Shown piece by piece: positions 53,982 to 63,214 of a stretch of DNA of 64,000 nt. Position 1 is the first letter of the stretch. Each line of letters opens with the position of its first letter. This stretch comes from Vibrio vulnificus NBRC 15645 = ATCC 27562. Its GTDB lineage: Bacteria > Pseudomonadota > Gammaproteobacteria > Enterobacterales > Vibrionaceae. The position numbers were made by a program, and so were the translations under genes. The notes below the pieces were generated by a model. The model did no database searches, had not been told where the DNA came from, and was given only the letters and a program-made list of their open reading frames with translations. The DNA lies in assembly GCF_002224265.1 (NCBI RefSeq), contig NZ_CP012882.1, positions 1,240,001 to 1,304,000 of the forward strand. The letters are read 5' to 3'.

Positions 53982-53997
53982 CCACAATATATAGTGC
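53982..53997. promoter_or_regulatory. NrdR box 1
   Basis: CCACAATATATAGTGC resembles the NrdR consensus ACACWATATWTTGTGT in its ACA-ATATAT-GTG core. Confidence 0.7.
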
Positions 53998-54014
53998 CAG
54001 TCGGATAAAAAATA

Positions 54015-54030
54015 ACCCTATATAGTGTGT
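54015..54030. promoter_or_regulatory. NrdR box 2
   Basis: ACCCTATATAGTGTGT, also close to the NrdR consensus. The two boxes start 33 bases apart, about three helical turns, the arrangement NrdR needs for cooperative binding. Confidence 0.75.
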
Positions 54031-54073
54031 TTGTGGATAACTCTGTGAGTATGCTTAGGGTAAGGAGAATAAA

Positions 54074-56194
54074 GTGAAACCAATCGTAATCAAGCGTGAT
54101 GGCTCAAGGGCTCCGTTTAGCAGGGATCGCATTCAGGCAGCAGTTGAAGCCGCCGCGGAAAACGTTGATAAAGAAATTGCTATTTATGCGCTCAATGTGG
54201 CGCTGGCAGTTGAGCTACAGCTAAAAGATCACGATGAAGTTCATATCCACGAAATCCAAACCCGCGTTGAAAACGAGTTGATGCAAGGTCCATACAAGTC
54301 TTTAGCTCGTGCGTACATTGAATATCGTCATGACCGCGATATTGCACGTGAGAAACAAAGCACCTTAACACGCGAAATTGAAGGCTTAATCGAAGAAAGC
54401 AACGTTGACTTAATCAACGAAAATGCCAATAAAGATGGCAAAGTGATCCCAACTCAACGTGATTTGCTTGCTGGCATTGTGGCTAAACACTACGCGAAAA
54501 CGCACATTTTGCCACGTGATGTGGTTCAAGCGCATGATGAAGGTGATATTCACTATCACGATCTCGATTACGCGCCGTTTTTCCCAATGTTTAACTGCAT
54601 GCTGATTGACCTGAAAGGCATGCTGACTCACGGCTTTAAAATGGGTAATGCGGAAATTGACACGCCTAAGTCAATTTCAACCGCAACTGCGGTGACTGCG
54701 CAAATTATCGCGCAAGTGGCGAGCCACATTTATGGTGGTACCACCATCAATCGCATTGATGAGATCCTTGAGCCGTATGTTAACGCGAGTTACGAAAAGC
54801 ACTTAAAAATTGCCCAAGAGTGGGATATCCATAATCCAGAAGGTTTTGCCATCGCACGAACTGAGAAAGAGTGTTACGACGCATTCCAATCTTTGGAGTA
54901 TGAAGTGAATACGCTGCACACTGCAAATGGGCAAACACCATTTGTGACGTTTGGTTTTGGTTTGGGTACAAGTTGGGCATCGAAATTGATTCAACAATCC
55001 ATTTTGAAAAACCGTATTGCGGGTCTAGGCAAAAACCGCAAAACAGCGGTGTTCCCGAAACTGGTATTCGCCATTAAAGATGGTCTGAATCATAAACCAA
55101 CCGATCCAAACTACGACATCAAACAACTGGCGTTAGAGTGTGCTTCTAAGCGTATGTACCCAGATATCTTGAACTACGACAAAGTGGTTGAGATCACCGG
55201 ATCATTCAAAACGCCAATGGGCTGCCGTAGCTTCCTAGGCACCTACGAGGAGAATGGGGAACTGATTCACGAAGGTCGTAACAACCTTGGTGTGGTAAGC
55301 CTGAACTTGCCAAGAATTGCACTAAAAGCAGATGGCGATGAAGAGAAGTTCTATGCGCTATTGGATGAAAAACTGAAGCTAGCTCGTCGAGCGCTCGAAA
55401 CGCGCATTAGCCGTTTAGAGAATGTTAAAGCTCGCGTAGCACCAATTCTATACATGGAAGGGGCTTGTGGTGTGCGTCTGAAAGCCGATCAACCTATCGC
55501 AGATATCTTCAAGCATGGGCGTTCGTCTATTTCGTTAGGTTACATCGGTATCCATGAAACCATTAACGCGCTGTTTGGTAATCAAACTCATGTTTACGAT
55601 GACAATGAACTGCGTGAAAAAGCGTTGAACATTGTTAAACGCATGAAGAGCGCTGTCGAAGCGTGGACGGAAGAAACGGGTTATGGCTTTAGCTTGTACG
55701 GCACGCCAAGTGAGAACCTCTGTAGCCGCTTCTGCCGAATCGACACCAAAGAATTTGGTGTGATTGAAGGCGTGACAGACAAAGGTTACTACACCAACAG
55801 CTTCCATTTGGATGTTGAAAAGAAAGTAAACCCATACGACAAGATCGACTTTGAGATGCCGTACCCTGAAATTTCGAGTGGTGGTTTTATCTGTTATGGT
55901 GAATTCCCTAACATGCAAAAGAACGTCGAAGCGTTAGAAAATGTGTGGGATTACAGTTACAGCAAAGTGCCTTACTACGGTACCAATACACCGATTGATG
56001 AATGCTATGAGTGTGGTTATACCGGAGAGTTTGATTGTACGAGCAAAGGGTTTACCTGTCCGAAATGTGGCAATCATGACTCATCCAAGGTATCGGTCAC
56101 TCGTCGCGTTTGCGGTTACTTAGGCAGTCCAGATGCGCGCCCATTTAACTTTGGTAAACAAGAAGAAGTGAAACGTCGCGTAAAACACCTGTAA
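54074..56194 (+). CDS. nrdD: Anaerobic ribonucleoside-triphosphate reductase
   Basis: A 706-residue class III ribonucleotide reductase that makes deoxynucleotides without oxygen. N-terminal ATP-cone (MKPIVIKRDGSRAPFSRDRI), ten-stranded barrel core, C-terminal zinc site (CYECGYTGEF with CPKCGN) and glycyl-radical loop RRVCGYLG with radical Gly681, the same number as in E. coli. Start is GTG 54074 with a strong TAAGGAG upstream. It is followed by its activase nrdG. A perfect FNR site and paired NrdR boxes upstream predict induction by anoxia and repression when dNTPs are ample. Confidence 0.98.
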   Translation: MKPIVIKRDGSRAPFSRDRIQAAVEAAAENVDKEIAIYALNVALAVELQLKDHDEVHIHEIQTRVENELMQGPYKSLARAYIEYRHDRDIAREKQSTLTREIEGLIEESNVDLINENANKDGKVIPTQRDLLAGIVAKHYAKTHILPRDVVQAHDEGDIHYHDLDYAPFFPMFNCMLIDLKGMLTHGFKMGNAEIDTPKSISTATAVTAQIIAQVASHIYGGTTINRIDEILEPYVNASYEKHLKIAQEWDIHNPEGFAIARTEKECYDAFQSLEYEVNTLHTANGQTPFVTFGFGLGTSWASKLIQQSILKNRIAGLGKNRKTAVFPKLVFAIKDGLNHKPTDPNYDIKQLALECASKRMYPDILNYDKVVEITGSFKTPMGCRSFLGTYEENGELIHEGRNNLGVVSLNLPRIALKADGDEEKFYALLDEKLKLARRALETRISRLENVKARVAPILYMEGACGVRLKADQPIADIFKHGRSSISLGYIGIHETINALFGNQTHVYDDNELREKALNIVKRMKSAVEAWTEETGYGFSLYGTPSENLCSRFCRIDTKEFGVIEGVTDKGYYTNSFHLDVEKKVNPYDKIDFEMPYPEISSGGFICYGEFPNMQKNVEALENVWDYSYSKVPYYGTNTPIDECYECGYTGEFDCTSKGFTCPKCGNHDSSKVSVTRRVCGYLGSPDARPFNFGKQEEVKRRVKHL

Positions 56195-56268
56195 ATAACG
56201 CATTAGGTTTCATCCGTTATTCAATGAGCCAACCCCATCCGGTTGGTTCATTTTTTCCAGAGGTCAAT

Positions 56269-56736
56269 ATGAATTATCACCAGTATTATCCCGTCGATGT
56301 GGTTAATGGACCAGGTACGCGATGCACGCTGTTTGTTTCAGGCTGTGTTCATCAATGTCGTGGTTGCTACAATCAATCGACGCAGCGTTTAGATTCTGGT
56401 GTGCCGTTTACGCAAGAAGCGGAAGATAAAATCATTGCGGATCTTAATGACACTCGTATCAAACGCCGTGGTTTATCGCTCTCTGGCGGGGATCCATTGC
56501 ATCCAGCAAATGTGGCCGATATTTTGCGTTTGGTAAAGCGCGTCAAACAGGAATGCCCGGAGAAAGACATCTGGGTTTGGACGGGATACACGCTTGATGA
56601 GCTTGACGAAGCTCAACGACAAATACTGCCATACATCGACACATTGATAGACGGTAAGTTTGAGCAAGACAAAGCGGACCCAAGCTTGGAATGGCGGGGA
56701 AGCGCGAATCAAATCATTCATTGCTTTAAGCTCTAG
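56269..56736 (+). CDS. nrdG: Anaerobic ribonucleotide-reductase activating protein
   Basis: A 155-residue radical-SAM enzyme with the CX3CX2C cluster motif at Cys26, Cys30 and Cys33 (SGCVHQCRGCYNQ), matching E. coli numbering. It uses S-adenosylmethionine and a [4Fe-4S] cluster to form the glycyl radical on NrdD. ATG 56269 has AGAGG upstream; the longer frame is not used. Co-transcribed with nrdD. Confidence 0.97.
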   Translation: MNYHQYYPVDVVNGPGTRCTLFVSGCVHQCRGCYNQSTQRLDSGVPFTQEAEDKIIADLNDTRIKRRGLSLSGGDPLHPANVADILRLVKRVKQECPEKDIWVWTGYTLDELDEAQRQILPYIDTLIDGKFEQDKADPSLEWRGSANQIIHCFKL

Positions 56737-57046
56737 TTTCTAAATCGTGTATGAAGCGCAGAATCAGCGCTTAAGTTCTGCAATGCAGTCTATGTTAGTT
56801 GGTTTGAGCCAGGAAATGTCGAAATTCCGTTTTTAGAGACGCCTTCTGCAGGGAGAGAGTTCGACACGGAATAAAACGCTACCGGTGAGTGCCTAGATGA
56901 CAAAGGTGCGCTTGCTGATAGCGTTTTATTCTTTAATTACCGTCGTCAGAAAAAATATGTTTCGAAGTTAGACGCTTTGATGTTAAGTTTTATCGCACTA
57001 TCTGGAGATAACTCCGTAACTTGAATTTCAAAGGGTTGTGACTTTC
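56737..57046. other. Intergenic region between nrdG and aminotransferase
   Basis: About 310 bases with no gene. It holds a perfect 13-base inverted repeat (56869-56931) described separately, and otherwise must carry the aminotransferase promoter. Confidence 0.5.
56869..56931. repeat. Perfect 13-base inverted repeat with 37-base loop
   Basis: GAATAAAACGCTA at 56869-56881 pairs exactly with TAGCGTTTTATTC at 56919-56931. A smaller competing pair, ATTCCGT (56824-56830) with ACGGAAT (56866-56872), overlaps the left arm, so two alternative RNA folds are possible. It may be an nrdG terminator, a leader structure of the aminotransferase or an unknown RNA. Confidence 0.75.
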
Positions 57047-58234
57047 ATGTTCTCTCAATTACCAACACCAGCTTTAGATCCTATTCTTTCTCTTACCGTT
57101 GCTTTTCGTAACGATCCCCGTGACCAAAAAGTAGACCTTGGCATTGGCGTATACAAAAACAACAAAGGCGAAACGCCAATCATGCGTGCGGTGTCCCAAG
57201 CGCAAAAAATCGTTGCTGATACACAGACAACCAAGTCGTACGTCGGCCTTGCAGGATGTGAAGAGTTTAACCAATCGATGGTGAATTTATTGCTTGCGGG
57301 CACTTCCGTACTTGACCGAGTGAGTGCGATTCAAACACCGGGAGCCAGTGGCGCACTGCGTATGCTTGGAGATTTGATGAAAGTAGCGCAACCAGACACC
57401 ACCGTTTGGATCTCTAACCCTAGTTATGTGAACCATAAGCCTGTGATGGAAGCTGCAGGGTTGAAAGTGCGTTATTACCGCTACTTCAGCCCAGAAACCA
57501 AGCAAGTCGACATCGGCCAGATGTTAGATGATCTTGCTACTGCCGGTCCAAAGGATGTCGTACTGCTTCATGGTTGTTGTCACAACCCAACGGGTGCAGA
57601 CATCGATTTTTCTGCTTGGCAAGCCATCACCGATTTAGCAGTGAAGAATGGTTTCACTCCATTTGTTGATATTGCCTACCAAGGCTTTGGTGATGGCCTG
57701 GAAGAAGATGCAAAAGGTCTGCAGTTCATGGCTGACCGTGTTGAAGAAATGCTGATTACCACTTCATGTTCGAAGAATTTTGGCCTTTATCGTGAACGTA
57801 CTGGCGCGGCAATTGTGATTGGCAAAAACGCAAAAGAGTCATCTAACGCGAAAGGTAAGTTGCTGACACTAGCGCGCTCAACGTACACCATGCCGCCTGA
57901 CCACGGTGCTGCATTGGTCAAAACAATCCTACAAAATGTCGAACTTACAACCACTTGGAAGCAAGAGTTGTGTGAAATGCAGCAACGTTTGTTAAACCTG
58001 CGTCAAACTTTATGTAATGAATTGAGAAATCAACACAATACGTCACAATTCGACTTCATTGAAAGCCACAAGGGTATGTTTACTGTGCTAGGCTTTACAC
58101 CTGAGCAAATGGGAACGCTACGAGATGAATATGGAATTTATGGTGTAGGTGACGGGCGAATTAACATCGCTGGTCTTACAGAAGCTCACATTCCATACGT
58201 GGCAGACGCGATAGTCAAAGTCTCACAACGTTAA
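57047..58234 (+). CDS. Aromatic/aspartate aminotransferase (class I, TyrB/AspC type)
   Basis: A 395-residue PLP enzyme. The pyridoxal Lys243 is in TTSCSKNFGLYRERTG; other family marks are GHCCHNPTG-like GCCHNPTGAD, PFVDIAYQGFG and the C-terminal GRINIAGL. It transfers amino groups between aspartate, phenylalanine or tyrosine and 2-oxoglutarate. The N terminus (MFSQLPTPALDPILSL) matches TyrB/AspC, so ATG 57047 is preferred to GTG 57038. AspC versus TyrB specificity is not decided. A putative lipoprotein gene follows 13 bases on. Confidence 0.93.
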   Translation: MFSQLPTPALDPILSLTVAFRNDPRDQKVDLGIGVYKNNKGETPIMRAVSQAQKIVADTQTTKSYVGLAGCEEFNQSMVNLLLAGTSVLDRVSAIQTPGASGALRMLGDLMKVAQPDTTVWISNPSYVNHKPVMEAAGLKVRYYRYFSPETKQVDIGQMLDDLATAGPKDVVLLHGCCHNPTGADIDFSAWQAITDLAVKNGFTPFVDIAYQGFGDGLEEDAKGLQFMADRVEEMLITTSCSKNFGLYRERTGAAIVIGKNAKESSNAKGKLLTLARSTYTMPPDHGAALVKTILQNVELTTTWKQELCEMQQRLLNLRQTLCNELRNQHNTSQFDFIESHKGMFTVLGFTPEQMGTLRDEYGIYGVGDGRINIAGLTEAHIPYVADAIVKVSQR

Positions 58235-58247
58235 TGCAGGTGATTGG

Positions 58248-58865
58248 ATGAAGAATTTGAAACTTATTTTGCCATTACTACTTAGCGGCGGCTTAACTGC
58301 TTGTGCAGTGACACCCGCAACGGTAGATTCTTCAGCAGAAAATAAGTCGGAAATTAAAGAAGAACCAGTAAAGCAGACAAAACCTCAACCCAAGCCAGAT
58401 CGACCAGTGCTCGAGCTTAAAGCCCACAAAACATCCGATGGAAAGTTGATCCTTGGTGAAGAAGAGTGGGTATATGTTCCGGGGTTAAATGAGGTGTTTA
58501 AGTCTCGAATTGATACTGGAGCAACAACTTCATCCATTAGTGCGGTTGATTTGGTTGAGTTTGAACGTGATGGCAAAGATTGGGTTAAGTTCAAAATCGA
58601 GCATGATGGCATCAACAGTAACGAAATAGCGTTACCTGTTGAGCGTTGGGTTCACATTCGCCAATCCAGTGCGGAAGGAACGCAAAAGCGCGCTGTCGTT
58701 CTAGCTTGGATTCAAATTGGCGATCTCAAAGAAAAAACCGAGTTCACGCTAACTGACAGAACGCATTTAACTTTCCCTGTATTGTTAGGGCGTAGCTTCT
58801 TCAAAGACGTTGCAATTGTCGATGTTTCACAGAAATACGTGCAAGATAAGCCGACAACGAAGTAA
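58248..58865 (+). CDS. Lipoprotein with retropepsin-like/ATP-dependent zinc protease (RimB) domain
   Basis: A 205-residue lipoprotein: signal with lipobox LTAC (Cys19), a charged linker, and a domain with the aspartic-protease-like motif SRIDTGATTSSISA and the later LGRSFFKDVAIVDV. The single DTGA motif suggests a homodimeric retropepsin fold. Family members are named ATP-dependent zinc protease by an old annotation, and some function with RimK. Co-transcribed with the aminotransferase; ends at a strong terminator. Substrate unknown. Confidence 0.82.
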   Translation: MKNLKLILPLLLSGGLTACAVTPATVDSSAENKSEIKEEPVKQTKPQPKPDRPVLELKAHKTSDGKLILGEEEWVYVPGLNEVFKSRIDTGATTSSISAVDLVEFERDGKDWVKFKIEHDGINSNEIALPVERWVHIRQSSAEGTQKRAVVLAWIQIGDLKEKTEFTLTDRTHLTFPVLLGRSFFKDVAIVDVSQKYVQDKPTTK

Positions 58866-58893
58866 CGAAAAGCGAACACGATAACTACTACGA

Positions 58894-58922
58894 ACAAAGG
58901 GCCAATTTGGCCCTTTGTTTTT
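58894..58922 (+). terminator. Intrinsic terminator after the retropepsin-like gene
   Basis: ACAAAGGGCCAA-ATTTGG-like stem ACAAAGGGCC/GGCCCTTTGT followed by T5. Confidence 0.92.
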
Positions 58923-58983
58923 GTTCAACGCTTGTTGTGTGTGGCTTCTAAAAAGAGACTAGAAGAAACAAGAAGCTAGGGAG

Positions 58984-59520
58984 TTAGAACATAAAGTTGA
59001 CCGACATTAGGATCTGATGTCCATAAGTGCCGTTATTACGAAGGTCTGCCCCGATAGAAAGTTGTTGAGTTGAATGGAATCGGGCGCCGATACCTACAAT
59101 AGAGTTGCTGCTGTCATTGGAGATCAATTGCCCCAATCGTCCATGAACTTCGACATTTTGCATCAACCAAACACGAGCACCAATATTGACTTCGGTTTTC
59201 CATTCATCACCAATTTTATCGCTCGATTTGTTTTTAATGTTGTGAATCAGCATTTGGCCGTAAATATCGGCAAACTGCCCCATAGGACCATTAAAACCAA
59301 TACCACCAGCAAGATCCCAGTCCCCACTAAATTCACTGTCGAAGCGTCCGATAAAGTGTGTATTTTCCGTGAAGTAAGTGTTGAACTCCGCACCGAAAGT
59401 GCCTGGGCTTGACCCCATTCGCACCTCAAACATGTTGTAGTTGAAGTTGTTTGCACTTGCTGTTATTGGGAGCAAAGTACATACACCCAACAAGGTTGTT
59501 TTGAGAGCTTTACCTAGCAT
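58984..59520 (-). CDS. Small outer-membrane beta-barrel protein
   Basis: A 178-residue exported protein: signal peptide (TTLLGVCTLLPITASA), then alternating amphipathic strands throughout and a C-terminal aromatic residue (LMSVNFMF), as in eight-stranded OmpA/OmpW-like barrels. No specific family is recognised. It may be a small porin or adhesin-like protein. Transcribed alone. Confidence 0.8.
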   Translation of the reverse strand: MLGKALKTTLLGVCTLLPITASANNFNYNMFEVRMGSSPGTFGAEFNTYFTENTHFIGRFDSEFSGDWDLAGGIGFNGPMGQFADIYGQMLIHNIKNKSSDKIGDEWKTEVNIGARVWLMQNVEVHGRLGQLISNDSSNSIVGIGARFHSTQQLSIGADLRNNGTYGHQILMSVNFMF

Positions 59521-59605
59521 GAGATCTCCAAAGCCAAAAAATTAACGCCCGTATTTTACAAAAAAAGCCTGCAAATAGCAGGCCAAACTTAAAAATAATA
59601 TGACG

Positions 59606-59733
59606 TATACCCAAACTACTTGGAGTTGCAGGTAGGCGGCAAGTGAGGTCATCCCCGTGAACATAGACAGACTATGTGATTGGGGTGAACGTGCGTAGCC
59701 AACACCGCTGCAGCTTCAAGTAGGAAGGGTATA
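59606..59733. repeat. ERIC (intergenic repeat unit) element
   Basis: A 128-base imperfect palindrome running from TATACCC to GGGTATA. It contains the conserved ERIC core GTGATTGGGGTGAACG and ends like AGCTTCAAGTAGGAAGGGTA. ERIC elements are present in enterobacteria and vibrios, always between genes, and form a stable RNA hairpin. It lies between the barrel gene and the YgiW-like gene. Confidence 0.9.
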
Positions 59734-59790
59734 AATGAGTGTATTAAGCGAAAAGCGATCGTACTCGTACCACTCTGGCTATTTCGTATG

Positions 59791-60159
59791 TTAAAGCAGC
59801 GTCAAACTATCGACTTCAATTTCTGGGGTATTGCCGCCTTCAAACTCACCAAATAAGCGCAGGCGCGTATTGCTGTTAATGGTTTGCGTAAAACGAATAT
59901 CGTCATCGAGCTCTACTTGAATCTCGGCGCTGCCATCGGTGAAAATATAGGTATCTTTATTGAGCTGGCGGACCAAAGTGCCTTCAACGACGACATCTTT
60001 CTCCGTAAACATATTTGAATCTTTCAGTAGTTCGGATACGACCGATACATTCACCGGACCATCAAAACTGATACCTTGTGCTGTTGAAGAGTTGTTGGCG
60101 AGCGCGATGGCTGGTGTGGTTGTCAAAGCAGCGATTGCGATAATAAGTGTTTTGTTCAT
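59791..60159 (-). CDS. YgiW/YdeI-family periplasmic stress protein
   Basis: A 122-residue exported protein (signal LIIAIAALTTTPAIALA) with a bacterial OB-fold (BOF) domain: FTEKDVVVEGTLVRQLNKDT, FTDGSAEIQVELDDDI and LFGEFEGGNTPEIEVDSL. Homologues protect against cationic peptides, peroxide or metal stress. Ligand unknown. Confidence 0.92.
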   Translation of the reverse strand: MNKTLIIAIAALTTTPAIALANNSSTAQGISFDGPVNVSVVSELLKDSNMFTEKDVVVEGTLVRQLNKDTYIFTDGSAEIQVELDDDIRFTQTINSNTRLRLFGEFEGGNTPEIEVDSLTLL

Positions 60160-60313
60160 GTTCTTTTCCTATGTTTAACCGAGGTTGTTTCGATAGGGGT
60201 ATTAGAACAAAACGGATTTGAATGGTTGCTTAGCGCTTGATTCATATTGGATTCATTTTCTAAAGTGTCAAAAAAGGCTAAAATAGGCCTCCCTTGAATA
60301 GCGACGATAAAAA

Positions 60314-61765
60314 ATGGAAGCAAAAGTAACCACGCTCATGGTGCAAGGCACTACCTCTGATGCGGGAAAAAGCGTATTGGTGGCAGGTCTCTGCCGCGTA
60401 TTGGCTCGTAAAGGCGTAAACGTTGCTCCTTTCAAACCACAAAATATGGCCCTCAATAGTGCGGTGACGAAAGAAGGTGGTGAAATAGGTCGAGCTCAGG
60501 CGGTTCAAGCGCAAGCATGTCGCATTGAACCGAGTGTCCACATGAATCCTGTTTTGATCAAACCCAACAGCGATACTGGTGCTCAGATCATTTTGCAAGG
60601 TAAGGCATTAACCAATATGGATGCCTATGGCTTCCACAATTACAAAAAAGTGGCGATGGATACGGTAATGGACTCCTTCGCTCGTTTAAAAGATGAATAT
60701 CAAGCCATCATGATCGAAGGAGCCGGCAGCCCTGCCGAAATCAATTTGCGTCAGAATGATATTGCCAACATGGGTTTTGCAGAAGAAGCCGATGTCCCAG
60801 TGATTATCGTCGCTGATATCGATCGTGGAGGCGTTTTCGCCCACCTTTATGGCACATTGGCATTGCTCTCGCCATCTGAACAAGCGCGAGTGAAGGGATT
60901 CGTTATAAACCGTTTTCGCGGTGACATTAAGTTGCTTGAATCGGGCCTTGATTGGCTCGAAGAGAAAACAGGTAAGCCCGTCATTGGCGTTCTACCATTT
61001 CTTCATGGGTTGAACCTCGAGGCCGAAGATGCGATTACCTCACAACAAGAGTTGTCGGGAGAGGTTAAGCTAAAAGTCGTGGTTCCGGTGCTGACGAGGA
61101 TTAGTAATCATACGGATTTCGATGTGCTCAGACTGCATCCCCAAATTGACTTGCGTTACGTAGGTAAAGGAGAGCGATTAGAGCGCGCAGATTTGATCAT
61201 TTTGCCTGGTTCCAAATCAGTGCGCGATGACCTTAAATACCTTCGAGAACAAGGATGGGACAAGGATATTCTGAGACATTTGCGCTTCGGTGGTAAAGTG
61301 CTAGGGATCTGTGGTGGCTACCAAATGTTAGGGGAGTCGATTAGCGATCCGTTTGGCGTTGAAGGTGAACCCGGTGAAAGTGTCGGGCTAGGCCTCTTAA
61401 AAACACGCACAGAACTAACCCAAGATAAGTGTTTGATTAACACTAAAGGGCAGTTATCACTAAACGGAAAACACGTTAACGTGTCAGGCTATGAGATTCA
61501 CGTTGGGCGCTCGCAAGTGAATGAACATCAACCGATCACCAAAGATGATGGCCAACTTGAAGGCGCCCTAAGCGAATGCGGGCAGATCATGGGCAGTTAT
61601 TTACATGGTTTCTTAGACTCTGAAGCCGCATTAGAGCTGATTTGTGAGTGGGTCAATGGTGTGCAAATCAAGGCACAGAATCACGAACAACTAAAGGAGC
61701 AGGCGATAGACCGGATCGCTGATGCCATTGAAGAACATTTGGATCTGAGTCTATTGGGCATATAG
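60314..61765 (+). CDS. cobQ: Cobyric acid synthase
   Basis: A 483-residue amidotransferase. N-terminal dethiobiotin-synthetase-like ATP domain with P-loop GTTSDAGKS (about residues 12-19), C-terminal type-1 glutamine amidotransferase with catalytic Cys in [11 protein letters not shown] and His in SYLHG. It amidates four carboxylates of adenosylcobyrinic acid a,c-diamide in cobalamin synthesis. No other cob gene accompanies it. It is followed 10 bases later by modA, so it may share that transcript. Confidence 0.96.
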   Translation: MEAKVTTLMVQGTTSDAGKSVLVAGLCRVLARKGVNVAPFKPQNMALNSAVTKEGGEIGRAQAVQAQACRIEPSVHMNPVLIKPNSDTGAQIILQGKALTNMDAYGFHNYKKVAMDTVMDSFARLKDEYQAIMIEGAGSPAEINLRQNDIANMGFAEEADVPVIIVADIDRGGVFAHLYGTLALLSPSEQARVKGFVINRFRGDIKLLESGLDWLEEKTGKPVIGVLPFLHGLNLEAEDAITSQQELSGEVKLKVVVPVLTRISNHTDFDVLRLHPQIDLRYVGKGERLERADLIILPGSKSVRDDLKYLREQGWDKDILRHLRFGGKVLGICGGYQMLGESISDPFGVEGEPGESVGLGLLKTRTELTQDKCLINTKGQLSLNGKHVNVSGYEIHVGRSQVNEHQPITKDDGQLEGALSECGQIMGSYLHGFLDSEAALELICEWVNGVQIKAQNHEQLKEQAIDRIADAIEEHLDLSLLGI

Positions 61766-61775
61766 AGAGCGAAGT

Positions 61776-62531
61776 ATGATGAAAAAATGGCTGAGTTTAC
61801 TGCTGCTACTGCTAGCGCCTGTGGTAAGTGCTCAACAAACAACGCGCGTTTATGCCGCATCGTCACTGACGAATGCCATCAATGATGTCATTGAGAGTTA
61901 CGAACGTCAGAGTCATCAAAAAGTACAGGCAATTTACGGTGGCTCCTCATCCCTCTCAAGGCAGTTGCTCAGCGGTGCACCGGGCGACATTTTTATCTCT
62001 GCCAATAGCCAATGGATGGACTATCTAGTTCAACATGGGGTTATCAAAAGCGACAGTGTCACTAATTTGCTGTCCAATAATTTGGTTGTTATTACCAATA
62101 AAAACAACAGTATAACTCTTGATGTTTCATCCAAAGCACAGTGGCAGAGACTACTCACAGGCAATTGGCTCGCCCTAGGAGATACCAACTCCGTACCTGC
62201 TGGTATGTACGCCAAGCAAATGTTGCAAAATGCCGATGTGTGGAATGTAGTGTCGAGCCATGTGGCGCCGAGTAAAAACGTTCGTTTGGCCCTGGCGTTA
62301 GTAGAGCGAGATGAAGCAAAGCTTGGCGTCGTTTACCAAACCGATGCGCGAATGTCGCAGAAAGTGAAGATACTAGTGACACCTGAGCAAGCGCTTTATG
62401 ATCCCATTACTTATCCTGCTGGATTGATCAGTCAATCCGAATCCGCTAAGGCATTTTTCAATTATCTTATGGGCCAAGAAGCCACTGCCATATTTCAAAA
62501 GCATGGCTTTACAACGTTGGAGAAACCGTGA
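61776..62531 (+). CDS. modA: Molybdate ABC transporter, periplasmic binding protein
   Basis: A 251-residue exported protein (signal WLSLLLLLLAPVVSA) with the type-II periplasmic-binding fold: VYAASSLTNAINDVI, YGGSSSLSRQLLSGAPGDIFISA (split here after residue 20 of the motif), and LGVVYQTDARMSQKV. The SSL and SSS serines are the molybdate contacts of ModA. Molybdate is needed for molybdopterin enzymes such as nitrate reductase. Starts 10 bases after cobQ; overlaps modB. Confidence 0.95.
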   Translation: MMKKWLSLLLLLLAPVVSAQQTTRVYAASSLTNAINDVIESYERQSHQKVQAIYGGSSSLSRQLLSGAPGDIFISANSQWMDYLVQHGVIKSDSVTNLLSNNLVVITNKNNSITLDVSSKAQWQRLLTGNWLALGDTNSVPAGMYAKQMLQNADVWNVVSSHVAPSKNVRLALALVERDEAKLGVVYQTDARMSQKVKILVTPEQALYDPITYPAGLISQSESAKAFFNYLMGQEATAIFQKHGFTTLEKP

Positions 62532-63214
62532 GCGAACTCGAACACCAAGCGCTAATACTTAGCCTAAAAGTGGGTTTTTATACGGTGATCTGGTTACTGC
62601 CATTTGGCGTGTTTTTCGCTTGGCTATTGGCGCGAAAATGCTTTCCGGGCAAAACCCTACTTGATAGCGCAATACATCTTCCTTTGGTTCTTCCTCCGGT
62701 TGTGATTGGTTATTTGTTGCTTATCGCTATGGGGCGCCAAGGCGTGCTGGGGCGCTGGTTATATGAGATGTTTGGGATTTCTTTTGCCTTTAACTGGAAA
62801 GGGGCGGTATTGGCTTGTTGGGTCGTTGCGCTACCTTTGATGGTGCGTTCTATTCGAATCAGTTTAGAAAGTGTCGACAGCAAACTAGAACAAGCAGCGG
62901 CGACGCTTGGTGCATCACCAACAAAAGTCTTTCTCACCATCACATTACCTCTGATGCTGCCCGGGATCATTTCGGGATCGATGTTGGCGTTTGCGCGCAG
63001 TCTCGGAGAGTTTGGCGCGACCATCAGCTTTGTTTCCAATATTCCCGGCGCAACACAAACTTTGCCTCTTGCCATGTTCAATTTTATTGAGACACCGGGT
63101 GCAGAAGCGCAAGCGGCAAGGCTGTGTGCCATTTCAATTGCTATCGCGCTGTCGACTTTACTGGTGTCAGAATGGCTGAACAGAAAAGCCAAACAACGAT
63201 TGGGAGCGAAGTGA
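62528..63214 (+). CDS. modB: Molybdate ABC transporter, permease
   Basis: A 228-residue inner-membrane protein with about five helices and the ABC-permease EAA loop ([20 protein letters not shown]), plus [17 protein letters not shown] typical of ModB. Overlaps modA by four bases (GTGA junction) and modC by one. Confidence 0.95.
   Translation: MSELEHQALILSLKVGFYTVIWLLPFGVFFAWLLARKCFPGKTLLDSAIHLPLVLPPVVIGYLLLIAMGRQGVLGRWLYEMFGISFAFNWKGAVLACWVVALPLMVRSIRISLESVDSKLEQAAATLGASPTKVFLTITLPLMLPGIISGSMLAFARSLGEFGATISFVSNIPGATQTLPLAMFNFIETPGAEAQAARLCAISIAIALSTLLVSEWLNRKAKQRLGAK

Noticed and set aside
60160..60313. Possible cobalamin riboswitch before cobQ
   Set aside because: Only 154 bases, and the conserved B12-box sequence is not seen.
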